A stretch of 46,481 bases of DNA. Origin: Desulfobacteraceae bacterium (GTDB lineage Bacteria; Desulfobacterota; Desulfobacteria; Desulfobacterales; Desulfobacteraceae). Positions 27,206 to 35,694 of the stretch are shown piece after piece; the first letter of the stretch is position 1; every line of letters begins with the position of its first letter. Both the position numbers and the translations under genes were made by a program. The notes beneath the pieces were generated by a model that was not told the origin of the DNA, did no database searches, and saw only the letters and a list, made by a program, of their open reading frames with translations. The stretch spans positions 1 through 46,481 of the forward strand of contig JAAELK010000552.1 of assembly GCA_024226935.1 (NCBI GenBank), given 5' to 3'.

Positions 27206-28213
27206 TTACTCCTTCTTGTCCACCGGCAGGCCGGCTTCAATCATTTTATCTCTGAAGTGATCCTCATACTCTTCATAGGTATGGGTTTTCACATCATAGT
27301 TCCAGGGGTTCACATGTCTTTTGGCCCGGGTATTGTTGGCCATATTTCTTGTGGGGCTTAACATGACGCCGCCCATGTGCATGAGTTTACTCAAAGGAAA
27401 GTAGATGAAAAGAACACTTACCATGAATATATGGGCATAAAAAAGACCGCCCACTCCCTGGGGGATGACGGGGGAAAAGGTGACAAGACCCATGGTAAAG
27501 GTTTTGATACCAATGACGTCCACCTTGGTGAAATACCGCATGAAAATACCACTTGTTGCAATTGCGATGATCAAAAACAGCGGAAAATAATCGGCTGCCT
27601 GGGAAATATAGCTGACCTTGGTATCAAAAATTCTTCTGGCAAGCAAAAACAAAGTTGCCGCCAATAGCACTATGCCGGATATAAAAATGCCGGGCAGACC
27701 TAATTGAATAATACCGTCAAAGTATTCAAGCCATGTGAGACAAGCAGGAACCGGGGCCGTAAAAAATCTTAAATGTCTGAGTATGACTACCAGAAGAGAA
27801 TAATGGAAGGCAAGTGCTCCAAGCCATAGGAAAATTTCCCATGAATAGGCAAGTTTGTTGGATTCATTGCGGTTGAATGCGGCCTTTGTGTTTCTAAACA
27901 AAGATCTGAAAAGAAAAATTTCAAGGAGCATACGCAGAAAAACTTTGCCTGGGGTATCAGGATTGTCAATGCAGTTTTGTTTGATCCATGGTAAGGATTT
28001 TTGTTGGCCGCAGGTTGTTGGAATCCTGAACGGAACAGCAGAGGATGCCCACCCAAAGACTTTGTAAACAAAGCCGCCAAGAAAGGCAATAACCGCCAGG
28101 TAGGGAAATACTATCCCAAAGAACACCTGAAGTCCTGCTCCCTGAACCCCCGTATAGGCTATCAGAAAAAGCAGAAAAACAGTTGTAAGGGGGATCAAGT
28201 ACTTTTGATTCAT
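27206..28213 (-). CDS. dsrM: DsrM, membrane cytochrome b (NarI-like) subunit of the DsrMKJOP complex
   Basis: A 335-residue membrane protein with six or so hydrophobic segments and NarI-like histidines (FHYSLLVVILRHLRFF, YAHIFMVSVLFIYFPLSKLMH region). An N-terminal pair of segments (about 5-50) precedes the NarI-like part. It would bind heme b and oxidise menaquinol, passing electrons to DsrK. GAGGTGG lies upstream of the ATG. It follows the RsbRD-like gene by 52 bp. Confidence 0.95.
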   Translation of the reverse strand: MNQKYLIPLTTVFLLFLIAYTGVQGAGLQVFFGIVFPYLAVIAFLGGFVYKVFGWASSAVPFRIPTTCGQQKSLPWIKQNCIDNPDTPGKVFLRMLLEIFLFRSLFRNTKAAFNRNESNKLAYSWEIFLWLGALAFHYSLLVVILRHLRFFTAPVPACLTWLEYFDGIIQLGLPGIFISGIVLLAATLFLLARRIFDTKVSYISQAADYFPLFLIIAIATSGIFMRYFTKVDVIGIKTFTMGLVTFSPVIPQGVGGLFYAHIFMVSVLFIYFPLSKLMHMGGVMLSPTRNMANNTRAKRHVNPWNYDVKTHTYEEYEDHFRDKMIEAGLPVDKKE

Positions 28214-28265
28214 ATTGTAACCACCTCGTTATTATTGTATGACAAAACAAATTTTGCCATACAGG

Positions 28266-28781
28266 TTAAGATTTTTTAGAGCCAAGAAGGTCATTTTCTT
28301 TGAGCTCTGCTACTAAACCTGCCCTTTCAAAGGCCCTGTGAACACGTCTTTTGCTCTCAGTTGCCTTTAAAAGGAATATTTCTTCTTTACATTTCATAAA
28401 CTTATTGAACGAAGCTAGTGCAATTTGGTCCACCATGGGGTCAAATTGCCTCTGGTGTGAATCATCTAAAATACCCTGGCCTATTTTTTTTAGGGCAAAC
28501 ACAAAACTGACAGCCTCGGATGCATTGAACGCCTGGACCGCCCTGATTCTGATAATGGGATCCAGTGCCTTTTCAAGAGATTCTTCCGAATACTTATCTG
28601 TGATCAAATCGAGGATATTTTCAAGGCTTTCCCGGGTTATTGCCCCCACGGGATTATCGAATCGGTTGGCATCTTTTCCCAGAATTCTGGCACTGTCTTT
28701 AGGGTAGGTTTCAATGGTGGCCTGGAACCATTTTTTTAAAAAAAGGCTCTTATTTTCTTTGAGCGTCTGTTTTATGTTCAT
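28266..28781 (-). CDS. RsbRD N-terminal-like protein preceding dsrMKJOP
   Basis: The ATG at 28781 (MNIKQTLKENK) is preferred over an upstream TTG at 28790. The roughly 171-residue, all-helical protein resembles the N-terminal sensor domain of RsbR-type stressosome proteins: LFLKKWFQATIETYP, a central FDNPVGAITRESLENILDLI and DPIIRIRAVQAFNASEAVSF. No STAS domain follows, so it is a stand-alone sensor or scaffold domain. It is the first gene of the dsrMKJOP unit (52-bp gap, same strand), and such genes are commonly found there in sulfate reducers. A regulatory or assembly role for the complex is inference. Confidence 0.75.
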   Translation of the reverse strand: MNIKQTLKENKSLFLKKWFQATIETYPKDSARILGKDANRFDNPVGAITRESLENILDLITDKYSEESLEKALDPIIRIRAVQAFNASEAVSFVFALKKIGQGILDDSHQRQFDPMVDQIALASFNKFMKCKEEIFLLKATESKRRVHRAFERAGLVAELKENDLLGSKKS

Positions 28782-29052
28782 TCTTCTCAACTATATTTAG
28801 ATACAACTATTAATTTTTTAGTGAATTGCTTTTACCATTGTTAGGAGGATATAAACTTCCTTAAATTTTATGTCAAGGGTAAAGGCGCCGTGAATAGTAA
28901 TCGGAAAATGAATGCAAATTATGGAACTGCTTGATTTTTGCTGTATTTTATTCTTCTTAGTTTAGTATTGTTTTGGTATCTATTTAATTGCTATATTATG
29001 TTATTTCTTATACTAATTGCTAAACAAATCGATTTTAAGGGGATCTTAACCC

Positions 29053-30240
29053 ATGGATAGATATTATAAGGAACGATTTGAAGTTCAGCAGAGTCTGATC
29101 AAAATCATTGCTCCCCTGCTGGAGGTTAATGAGATCATAGAAAAGGTAAGAGAAGAGCTTCGGGTTCTGATTCCAAATGCCATGGAAGTTTGTATTCTTC
29201 TGCTGGATCTGGATGCCCCCAAATATACCAGTCCTTTACAATGCGCTCTCTATGAAAAGCCCGTGAGTTGCCAGGTCTGTAAACGGGATAGGCCCGCGGT
29301 TAAAAAAGCCATTGAAAATAAAAAAGCCGTGGTGGTTGCCAGAAGCCAGCCTGTGAAAAGACTTGATGATACCCTTGTGGCCGTGGGGCCGGAATATGCC
29401 CTGCCCGTGTTTGTGGAAGGGCGGGTCCTGGCTGTTGTAAGTGTGGTAATAAAGCCCTTGACCCGGTATACCAGGAGAGATTTTTTTCTGATAAGAGATT
29501 TTGCCGATATTCTGGGGACCATTATCTTGAATGCCAAACGTCAATGGGAGATGACCCAGGAAAAAATTCGTATCAGCCGGATGCTTACCAACTTGTCTCC
29601 CTTTGTTCCTGAATCGGTTCGGCAAATGGTTAAGAAAAATCCTGACCTTTTAACCCGGGAAAAAGAACAAAAGGATATCAGCGTTCTTTTCCTTGATCTG
29701 GAGGGTTATACAAGGCTTTCTATCAGTCGTCCCGAGGTTGAAGTTAATAGGATTATTGAAAAAATCTTTTCTAATTTTGTGGATCCTATTCACCGTTCCC
29801 ACGGGGATATTAACGAAACAGCCGGCGATGGCCTCATGATTATTTTCAAAAATCATGATGGAAAAACCAATGCAATCAATTCGGTAAAGGCGGCCCTGGA
29901 GATCGCCCAGCGCAATCGGGCCATGAACCTGTCTTTGCCAGGGGATATGGAACCCATTGATGTGAATATCGGTATTAATTCCGGCTTTGCCCTTGTGGGG
30001 ATGACTCGGTTTACAGGTTCTTTGGATACCCGCATGACCTATACAGCCAGCGGATCAGTCACAAATATTGCTTCACGGCTTTCCGATTACGCCAGGGGGG
30101 GAGATATTCTCATCGGTGAAAATACCCAGAAAATGATCCGGGGATTGTGGCCGGTCTACGATCTGGGGCCTGTGATTTTAAAAGGCCTGAAAGAGCCCCT
30201 GCAAATTTTTTCTCTTCTTAAAGCCCGGAATTTGATTTGA
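29053..30240 (+). CDS. Soluble GAF-linked class III adenylate/guanylate cyclase
   Basis: A 395-residue soluble protein. An N-terminal GAF-like domain (about 10-160) contains a possible metal or redox site CQVC (73-76). A class III cyclase domain follows (about 205-390): VLFLDLEGYTRL (D215), GDINETAGDGLMIIF (D259) and RMTYTASGSVTNIASRL. The position often Lys in adenylate cyclases is Glu255, and the usual GD of IGDxVN is GS, so substrate preference and activity are open. It is divergent from the dsr operon with a 271-bp gap and no relation to it is evident. Confidence 0.88.
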   Translation: MDRYYKERFEVQQSLIKIIAPLLEVNEIIEKVREELRVLIPNAMEVCILLLDLDAPKYTSPLQCALYEKPVSCQVCKRDRPAVKKAIENKKAVVVARSQPVKRLDDTLVAVGPEYALPVFVEGRVLAVVSVVIKPLTRYTRRDFFLIRDFADILGTIILNAKRQWEMTQEKIRISRMLTNLSPFVPESVRQMVKKNPDLLTREKEQKDISVLFLDLEGYTRLSISRPEVEVNRIIEKIFSNFVDPIHRSHGDINETAGDGLMIIFKNHDGKTNAINSVKAALEIAQRNRAMNLSLPGDMEPIDVNIGINSGFALVGMTRFTGSLDTRMTYTASGSVTNIASRLSDYARGGDILIGENTQKMIRGLWPVYDLGPVILKGLKEPLQIFSLLKARNLI

Positions 30241-30324
30241 TTTTGTTGTACTGAAAAATCGAGTCAGATTGGTTAATCGTGTAAAAAAAAATGACAGTCT
30301 TGATACCGATACTACTCAGAATGA

Positions 30325-30447
30325 GCAAGTAAAAATGATACTTCCACCAGGGGAGGTAATGAATCTGGTGGTACCTGTGGTGGTTCCTCTGGTGGTAATG
30401 CAGGCCATAGTGATGATAGAGGAGGCGGGTTTGATAGCGATAAATAA
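30325..30447 (+). pseudogene. Orphan Gly-rich C-terminal tail (copy A)
   Basis: An open frame with no start codon encodes a Gly/Ser/Asp-rich tail ending DDRGGGFDSDK and a TAA. A degenerate copy of the same end occurs at about 33500-33613. It looks like the 3' end of a lost gene. A 62-codon frame overlapping it in another phase is not supported. Confidence 0.5.
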
Positions 30448-30583
30448 TTGCTTTTAATTAAATATTTGATTTTGCGGAGTGTTCCTAAAAATTCTGCAGT
30501 TAAAAAAGATTTTCCATAACAGCGATAATAGTATAACTCTATTAATTTTATGTTAATTGCTAAATCAAATTTAAGGAAGAAAA

Positions 30584-31084
30584 GTGAATAAAAATTTGCC
30601 TAAATTTTGCTATGCTCAGCCATGGAAATTGTTTGCAGTATATTTGATTATTGTTTTGTGCGTAGGAACTTTGTATTGGTCAAAATCCAATGTGTCATTA
30701 CTGAATCACAAATTAAATTATATTAGTTATTTTTATATTCTATTATGGTTATCTTCTGTGGGGCATGAATTGAATAACGTTCTGTCAAGTAAGCAGAATA
30801 AACTAAAATGGTCTAAGATTATTTTGTGTGTAGCTTTTGTATCATTAGGGGTAATATTCTTTTTTCCTTATATCTCTAATATTAGGATTATTGTGATTAC
30901 ATTTTATGTAACTTATGCTTTTTCGGTTTATTTTGTAGCAAAGTCCTTAGTTCTAGCTGAATCTAAAACAAAGGGCGGAGGAGATAGTGTGATAGGAGTG
31001 TTTATTAATATCTGTTTGTTTCCTATCGGAGTATGGCTAGTTCAACCAAGGATTCTTAAAGTTCTTAGGTATGGGAACGGGTAA
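30584..31084 (+). CDS. Small integral membrane protein of unknown function
   Basis: A 166-residue protein starting at a GTG with AAGGAAG six bases upstream. Four or five hydrophobic segments are visible (about 16-32, 45-60, 78-97, 100-120, 138-155), with a C-terminal VWLVQPRILKVLRYG. I do not recognise the family; similar VQPRI ends occur in small unassigned membrane proteins. It is AT-rich and stands in an island of orphan genes and decayed gene ends, suggesting horizontal gain. Confidence 0.6.
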   Translation: MNKNLPKFCYAQPWKLFAVYLIIVLCVGTLYWSKSNVSLLNHKLNYISYFYILLWLSSVGHELNNVLSSKQNKLKWSKIILCVAFVSLGVIFFFPYISNIRIIVITFYVTYAFSVYFVAKSLVLAESKTKGGGDSVIGVFINICLFPIGVWLVQPRILKVLRYGNG

Positions 31085-31190
31085 TCCTGTTCAAAGATTG
31101 TATGCCTGAGTTGGTTGAGGATGTTGATAAAGATAGTTCAGATTCAGATGTTTAGTAAAGAATTCTGGCCCAAAGAAAAGGTGATTTTAA

Positions 31191-31610
31191 ATGAAAAACA
31201 AAACGGCATTATTGCTATGTTTTATTGGATATTTAATTGTTATATTTCTGATTTTAACTGAGCCACTACAATATGATCCTCTGATTGCATGTATCGTTGC
31301 ATTTGCTTTTTTTTCTATTTTGTTTTTATTTTTTACCAGTGCGTATAGTCCAATTGTTTATTATTTGAATAGGTTACTGTTAGAATTCAAAAACTTATTG
31401 CCAGAAAAATTAATACGTTATTGCAGAATGGCTTATAATTTTATGGATGCAATTTTCCCATATCTATTAATGTTGATAATCGGCTGGCTAAGTCATTCGA
31501 TTTGGAATAATTATGAAAGCAATAGAAAATTTATTATTTGGTTAATTTATTTTGTATTTTTAGCAGTCAATACTATACTAAAAAAAAATGTTCCCAAGAA
31601 AAGGATATAA
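31191..31610 (+). CDS. Small integral membrane protein of unknown function
   Basis: A 139-residue protein with four hydrophobic segments (about 5-22, 30-50, 86-105, 112-128), a Lys/Arg-rich end and no recognisable motif. AAAGGTG is found upstream of the ATG. Its last codons overlap a different open frame carrying the first copy of the 90-bp repeat described below. The intergenic stretch before it (31085-31190) holds a start-less acidic tail ending DKDSSDSDV, another apparent gene end. Confidence 0.55.
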   Translation: MKNKTALLLCFIGYLIVIFLILTEPLQYDPLIACIVAFAFFSILFLFFTSAYSPIVYYLNRLLLEFKNLLPEKLIRYCRMAYNFMDAIFPYLLMLIIGWLSHSIWNNYESNRKFIIWLIYFVFLAVNTILKKNVPKKRI

Positions 31611-31761
31611 CCAATATCAAAAGGTTATGGTGGCAGATTTATCGGAACTCCGGCAGGGAGATTGGATAAGGATTGAACCGGATTTAAACATTGCGGTTTG
31701 CATGGAGGCAAAAGGAGCAGTATTTACCTTAAGATCGGGACAGACCGTCCCGGGAGAATGA
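31588..31761 (+). pseudogene. Repeat copy A: 3' gene fragment reading YQKVMVADLSELRQGDW
   Basis: This 57-codon frame overlaps the end of the preceding gene and has no good ribosome binding site. Its core (31612-31702) is about 90 percent identical by eye to 32750-32840, and both are open in the same phase (QGDWIRIEPDLN against QEDWIRIEPDLN). Conservation in frame suggests both are ends of one former gene family. The family is not recognised. Confidence 0.5.
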
Positions 31762-31910
31762 GGTGATGTCCTGTCCTATTTTCTGATTGTGACCGCCCAA
31801 ATTCTGCTAGCAAGGAAATAGACGAACATGTTATGCCTGATGTTCGAGCATTGAATGATTCCTCTATAGGTCGTTTTTTTAAACATACATATAATGAGGG
31901 GTATTTCCAA

Positions 31911-32609
31911 TTGTTTTCAATTAATAGATTAATAGTAACCTTAGCCTTTACAGGGTTTTTGCTATTATTTCACTTTGATGCTCAAGCCGTTAAGTCTAAT
32001 GAAAATGAGATTGTTCACTCCAAGAAAATTCTAAAAAAAATAGAACAAGCATATAAAAATGTTGAAACTTACCACGACAGGGGTACTCTGATCACAGCAA
32101 CTGAGGCTTATGCCTTTGAGTCTATTTACAAAGCCCAAAAATTTTTCCAAATCACCTGGATAGGATCCGATTCCATTAAGGGTCGGCTTAAAAAATTTAG
32201 AATCACGAAAAGCCGCAAAGATATTATAGCTTATAGTACTTGGTTCAAAGATAAACAGCCCCAAGAATTTAACTCCTTAAAAGATGCCATTTTAAAGTTA
32301 TATCCAAGCTCTTTTGGATTACTTTTAAATATACCAGGCCAGTTATTTGAAAATTTAGGATTCACGCCATTAACCAATTTAACAGGTTATGAATTTATAG
32401 GCGAAGAGGTGCTAAATGACGAACTTTGTATTGTTTTCAAAATTCGAAAAAAGGTAAACAATAGAAATATTGAGTATCGCGTATGGACCTCAAAAAACTC
32501 CTATTTTATTAGAAAAGTTGAGCGTGTTGATTCAAAATTCACCTTCCTCTATGATTATAAATATCTTAAAATTAACGAACCTTTGAATGTTAAAGAGAGT
32601 GAGCTTTGA
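31911..32609 (+). CDS. Exported LolA-like / lipoprotein-sorting-type protein
   Basis: The open frame runs from before 31833, but a TTG at 31911 with GAGGGG nine bases upstream yields a proper signal peptide (FSINRLIVTLAFTGFLLLF, cut near AQA/VKS). The mature part resembles LolA/LppX-fold proteins: helical IEQAYKNVETYHDRGTL, strand KFFQITWIG, then FIGEEVLNDELCIVFKI and RVWTSKNSYFIRKVER. Such proteins bind lipid or lipoprotein chains in the periplasm. The upstream part of the frame from 31764 reads like another fused gene end. Start choice is uncertain. Confidence 0.6.
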   Translation: MFSINRLIVTLAFTGFLLLFHFDAQAVKSNENEIVHSKKILKKIEQAYKNVETYHDRGTLITATEAYAFESIYKAQKFFQITWIGSDSIKGRLKKFRITKSRKDIIAYSTWFKDKQPQEFNSLKDAILKLYPSSFGLLLNIPGQLFENLGFTPLTNLTGYEFIGEEVLNDELCIVFKIRKKVNNRNIEYRVWTSKNSYFIRKVERVDSKFTFLYDYKYLKINEPLNVKESEL

Positions 32610-32749
32610 AGGTATTATGGATCAAAATCTGAATTATTTTAATTTTTTACAGAGAACCGGGTTGCCCATTACTTTCGAAAAAATTGGAAAGTTTAGGTTT
32701 AAAAAGTATTTATAAAATTGAATAGAAAATTATCTGGATTTATAGCCAT

Positions 32750-32842
32750 CAATATCAAAAAGTTATGGCACCAGATTTGTCTGGACTCCGGCAGGAAGAT
32801 TGGATAAGGATTGAACCGGATTTAAACACTGCGGTTTGTATG
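32750..32842 (+). repeat. Repeat copy B of the 90-bp gene-end repeat
   Basis: Direct repeat of 31612-31702, with about ten differences in roughly 92 positions, mostly transitions. It lies immediately before the next membrane-protein gene, whose ATG (32865) is inside the continuing frame of the repeat. The two copies flank the LolA-like gene, so recombination between them could delete or duplicate it. Confidence 0.75.
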
Positions 32843-32864
32843 AATCCAATAGGGGAAATATATT

Positions 32865-33473
32865 ATGAATCTTTCGAACAAGGAACTGGGAGAGGTATTA
32901 AACAGTATTGATAGGGATCAATATCCAGAAAAATATAATATGGTTCTTCAAGCATATGAGGAAACAAAATCCCAAGCTCTTAATGGACCCAGCTTGCCTG
33001 AGAAGATGGATTCAATTGAAAAAGGTTCTCCTTCTCCTATAAAAGCGATAATAGTAGGAAGCCTAATCGATATATTGGGAGGAATTATAATAAAATTTTT
33101 TTTGCCTGTGATATGTTCTTCAATTTATACAATTATTCTATATAAGCAAGGCCTTGATTTTGAAAAGATTGAAGCCAAGATTACAGGACTGACTACTGCA
33201 CCATTTACTTATTTTATAACATTTGCTGCCATAATGATTGTGCCATTTATAGCGGGTTTGATTTGCGCTAAAATAGCAAAAGGCAATGCTGTTATGTGTG
33301 CATTGGTTGTTGGAGTATCCACATCAATTATTGGTATTTTAATCGGTATTAACACAAATATTGATGATGCACTGAGTAGGAGTCTTTTTTACAATATCAC
33401 ATCATTTGTTTTTATAATTTCCGGCAGCTTAACATACATGAAAATGAAATTTGGGTTTAAATCTGAAAATTAG
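32865..33473 (+). CDS. Integral membrane protein with short soluble N-terminal region
   Basis: A 202-residue protein. Residues 1-45 are soluble and helical (LSNKELGEVLNSIDRDQYP). Four membrane segments follow (about 58-85, 112-138, 143-165, 175-195). I do not recognise the family; the N-terminal stretch resembles short regions seen in front of diverse bacterial membrane proteins. The segment before it is repeat copy B. Confidence 0.55.
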   Translation: MNLSNKELGEVLNSIDRDQYPEKYNMVLQAYEETKSQALNGPSLPEKMDSIEKGSPSPIKAIIVGSLIDILGGIIIKFFLPVICSSIYTIILYKQGLDFEKIEAKITGLTTAPFTYFITFAAIMIVPFIAGLICAKIAKGNAVMCALVVGVSTSIIGILIGINTNIDDALSRSLFYNITSFVFIISGSLTYMKMKFGFKSEN

Positions 33474-33499
33474 ATTTAATAATTTAATTTTAATAGCGG

Positions 33500-33613
33500 A
33501 GCAGCAAATGAGATAGGCAGCGTGGACGGAGAGACCATGGTGGTGGGAGGTGTTTGGGTGGTGGGCTGCCTTGATGATAGAGAGGCGGGCTTGATAGCGA
33601 CAAATAATTCGTA
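33500..33613 (+). pseudogene. Degenerate copy B of the Gly-rich C-terminal tail
   Basis: The DNA resembles 30355-30447 (GATGATAGAG, then GGCGGGCTTGATAGCGACAAATAA), but a one-base deletion and in-frame stops break it. It is a decayed gene end in the otherwise gene-free 33474-33709 gap. Confidence 0.45.
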
Positions 33614-33709
33614 TCGAATTCTATCTTCAGATATCATCGGAAATAGATATTTATGTCAGGACTTTTGATAATTTTTTTATAACCAATCTATAGAAAAAAG
33701 GACAACGTA

Positions 33710-34183
33710 ATGTTTGTTGAAAAAAACACATTTAAAATTATGAATACATTTCAATCCTGGATTATTACTTTATCAATACTATTCTTCTCTTTATCCAGCA
33801 CAGCCATAGCTTTGGTGTGTATCTACGCACTTCCAAACAGGTCAATAAAGCCTTTTGAAGGAGCTTTGTTTTTTATCGGTGGGGCAATTGTTTTAGTTGG
33901 GCTGTTAATATTCCGGTGGAAAAAGGAGAAGCTGGTATTTACGAATACTCAAGTTTTAATAAAAGAGACTGTCTCAGATAAAATAATAAAGTGGGTAACC
34001 GTCTTTTTTTGTTTCGGGTACGCGTTTTGGGGATTTGCCCTTGCTCTTATCTGTATTTATGCTCTCCCGGACAAAATAATGCAACCAAAAATTGGGGCTA
34101 TTTATTTTTGTGCAAGTGCTGTTGTTGTAGCGAGTTTTATTTTTGTAGTCTGGAAAAACTGGGTGGTAAAAAAGCACACATAA
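33710..34183 (+). CDS. Membrane protein made of two tandem repeats
   Basis: A 157-residue protein with four hydrophobic segments in two similar halves. ALVCIYALPNRSIKPFEGAL in the first half matches ALICIYALPDKIMQPKIGAI in the second, each followed by a second membrane segment and a Lys-rich end. This indicates an internal duplication of a two-helix unit. AAAAGGAC lies upstream of the ATG. The family is unknown. It is the last gene before the tRNA-Ser end and the integrated element. Confidence 0.6.
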   Translation: MFVEKNTFKIMNTFQSWIITLSILFFSLSSTAIALVCIYALPNRSIKPFEGALFFIGGAIVLVGLLIFRWKKEKLVFTNTQVLIKETVSDKIIKWVTVFFCFGYAFWGFALALICIYALPDKIMQPKIGAIYFCASAVVVASFIFVVWKNWVVKKHT

Positions 34184-34216
34184 TCTCTTGATTTGAATTT
34201 GTCAATGAGATCAAAA

Positions 34217-34253
34217 CAAAAAAGGGAATTCAAAGCCAAGGCTTAAAATTCCC
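34217..34253 (-). terminator. Rho-independent terminator downstream of tRNA-Ser
   Basis: On the minus strand GGGAATT (34253-34247) pairs with AATTCCC (34230-34224), with an inner AAGCC/GGCTT stem, followed by six T. It lies 15 bases after the tRNA 3' end, as expected for the native tRNA unit, which marks the left side as the original chromosome. Confidence 0.75.
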
Positions 34254-34267
34254 GTAATCGTTTTGTA

Positions 34268-34332
34268 TGGCGGAGAAAGAGAGATTCGAACTCTCGATGG
34301 ACTATAAAACCCATACTCGCTTAGCAGGCGAA
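34268..34332 (-). tRNA. 3' part of tRNA-Ser(GCU), attachment site of the integrated element
   Basis: Read on the minus strand this is the anticodon arm TTCGCCTGCTAAGCGAG with anticodon GCT, a long variable arm, the T arm GAGAGTTCGAATCTCTC, the acceptor 3' strand TTTCTCCG and an encoded CCA (34270-34268). The 5' half (acceptor 5' strand and D arm) is missing. Sequence to the right changes to unrelated AT-rich DNA leading to the integrase. This is what remains at one end after integration into a tRNA gene with crossover in or near the anticodon arm. Confidence 0.85.
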
Positions 34333-34458
34333 GAAATTATGATTATCAAATTCTAAATCTTTCAAGAACCCCTTTATTATTAGATAGTTGGAAATCATAG
34401 AAAATCAGAAAACCACTAAAAAGCTACTATGTAAGCCAAAAAAAGCAGGCAAAATGGC

Positions 34459-35694
34459 TTACATGTTTTTGCCTTTAAACAATGGCACAATTTGGGATTG
34501 AATAGATGAACTATTCATGGATTTTTCAATGTCGTCTGTGATAGGAGCTGAAATACTTTCAATATTTAAGATTGATTTTATATAAATATCAGTTGTTGTT
34601 GCCCGTTTATGTCTTAAAAATACTTGAGTTTTTGCAAGTCCTTCTCTTAAAAAGATTTGCACAGCCATGTAATGTCGAATAGAATGCATGGTGAATTCTT
34701 TGAATTTGATATCTTTCACGCCTTGTTTTTTTAATTTTTTTATAACTCTCTTACATAGTCTGGGCATTAAATTATCCAAAGAGTCTTTCGGCATTTGCTC
34801 TCCTACAGAACTCGGGAAAATCCAAGGATAATTTTTCTTATTATTTTTAATCCGTCTGATGAAAATTTTTTTAAGTTCTTTGCCAACCTCCATAATATGG
34901 CTGACTTTTTTACTACCTTGGCGTTTTGTTGTCCATAATGTCAGCTTGTTTACAGTCTCGTTAAAATCTGTATATTGCATGTTTCGAATTTCTCCGGCTC
35001 GGGCACCGGTATGGATTAACGTCCGGATGAGATCAAGTTCATCCTGGGTGGAAACTTTCTTGATTGCTTCAATATCTTCTCCAGGAGGAACATATTTTTC
35101 AAATTCAATTTCATCAAAATCATTTACAGCATCAGCTGGATTGATTTGAATGACTTGATCATGCTTATAATAATTAAAAAAGGTGCGAAGCTCCCTTTTA
35201 TATCTATTGCAGCATTTACCAGGATCCACCGGAATTTTTTTATACTCTTTTTTGGGGGTAGCTCCCGGATCCTGTTCCAAGCGGCTTTGTTCTTTTTGCC
35301 ATTCCATTTGGTCATTCGCAAGGGTATCGTATTTATTATTGAGGAAGTGTCGAATATGAAAAGGCCTGATCTCTTTTAATAAAAGATCAGGCCCTACAAA
35401 CCAAATAAATTGAGTCAAAATATTGGCTTTGCTACTGATAGTATTTTTACTCATCTTACGGCGTCGGGTATCTTTAAGATACTCCAAACCCGCTTTTGAA
35501 ATTTTCGATAGGATCAGAGCTTGTTCCGGATTGAGAAGTCTTAAGCGTCTTTCTTGCTCCCATTGCTGTGCGGCTGCTTCGTTGGGAAAACCACTTTTTT
35601 GTCTTCTCTTGAATCCTTTTATTTTTGAATCTCCGATCCACTTGTTCTTGCCCTTGCTCCTTGGGTCTCGGCGTGCCATCTTCGCTCCATTCAT
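34459..35694 (-). CDS. Tyrosine recombinase integrase
   Basis: A 411-residue phage-type integrase. A basic N-terminal arm-binding region (KWIGDSKIKGFKRRQKSGF) is followed by a SAM-like core-binding domain (about 80-185) and the catalytic domain. Catalytic residues are visible: R232 (HTGARAGEIRNM), H337 and R340 (MHSIRH), H362 (LRHKRATT) and Y371 (TDIYIK). It ends 127 bp from the tRNA-Ser fragment, the normal place for a tRNA-targeting integrase. Its first 221 bases overlap the upstream HTH gene in another frame. Confidence 0.95.
   Translation of the reverse strand: MNGAKMARRDPRSKGKNKWIGDSKIKGFKRRQKSGFPNEAAAQQWEQERRLRLLNPEQALILSKISKAGLEYLKDTRRRKMSKNTISSKANILTQFIWFVGPDLLLKEIRPFHIRHFLNNKYDTLANDQMEWQKEQSRLEQDPGATPKKEYKKIPVDPGKCCNRYKRELRTFFNYYKHDQVIQINPADAVNDFDEIEFEKYVPPGEDIEAIKKVSTQDELDLIRTLIHTGARAGEIRNMQYTDFNETVNKLTLWTTKRQGSKKVSHIMEVGKELKKIFIRRIKNNKKNYPWIFPSSVGEQMPKDSLDNLMPRLCKRVIKKLKKQGVKDIKFKEFTMHSIRHYMAVQIFLREGLAKTQVFLRHKRATTTDIYIKSILNIESISAPITDDIEKSMNSSSIQSQIVPLFKGKNM

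Noticed and set aside
30269-30457. 62-codon Val/Pro-rich open frame
   Set aside because: It is the wrong frame of a Gly-rich gene end; the repeated copy at 33.5 kb conserves the other frame.
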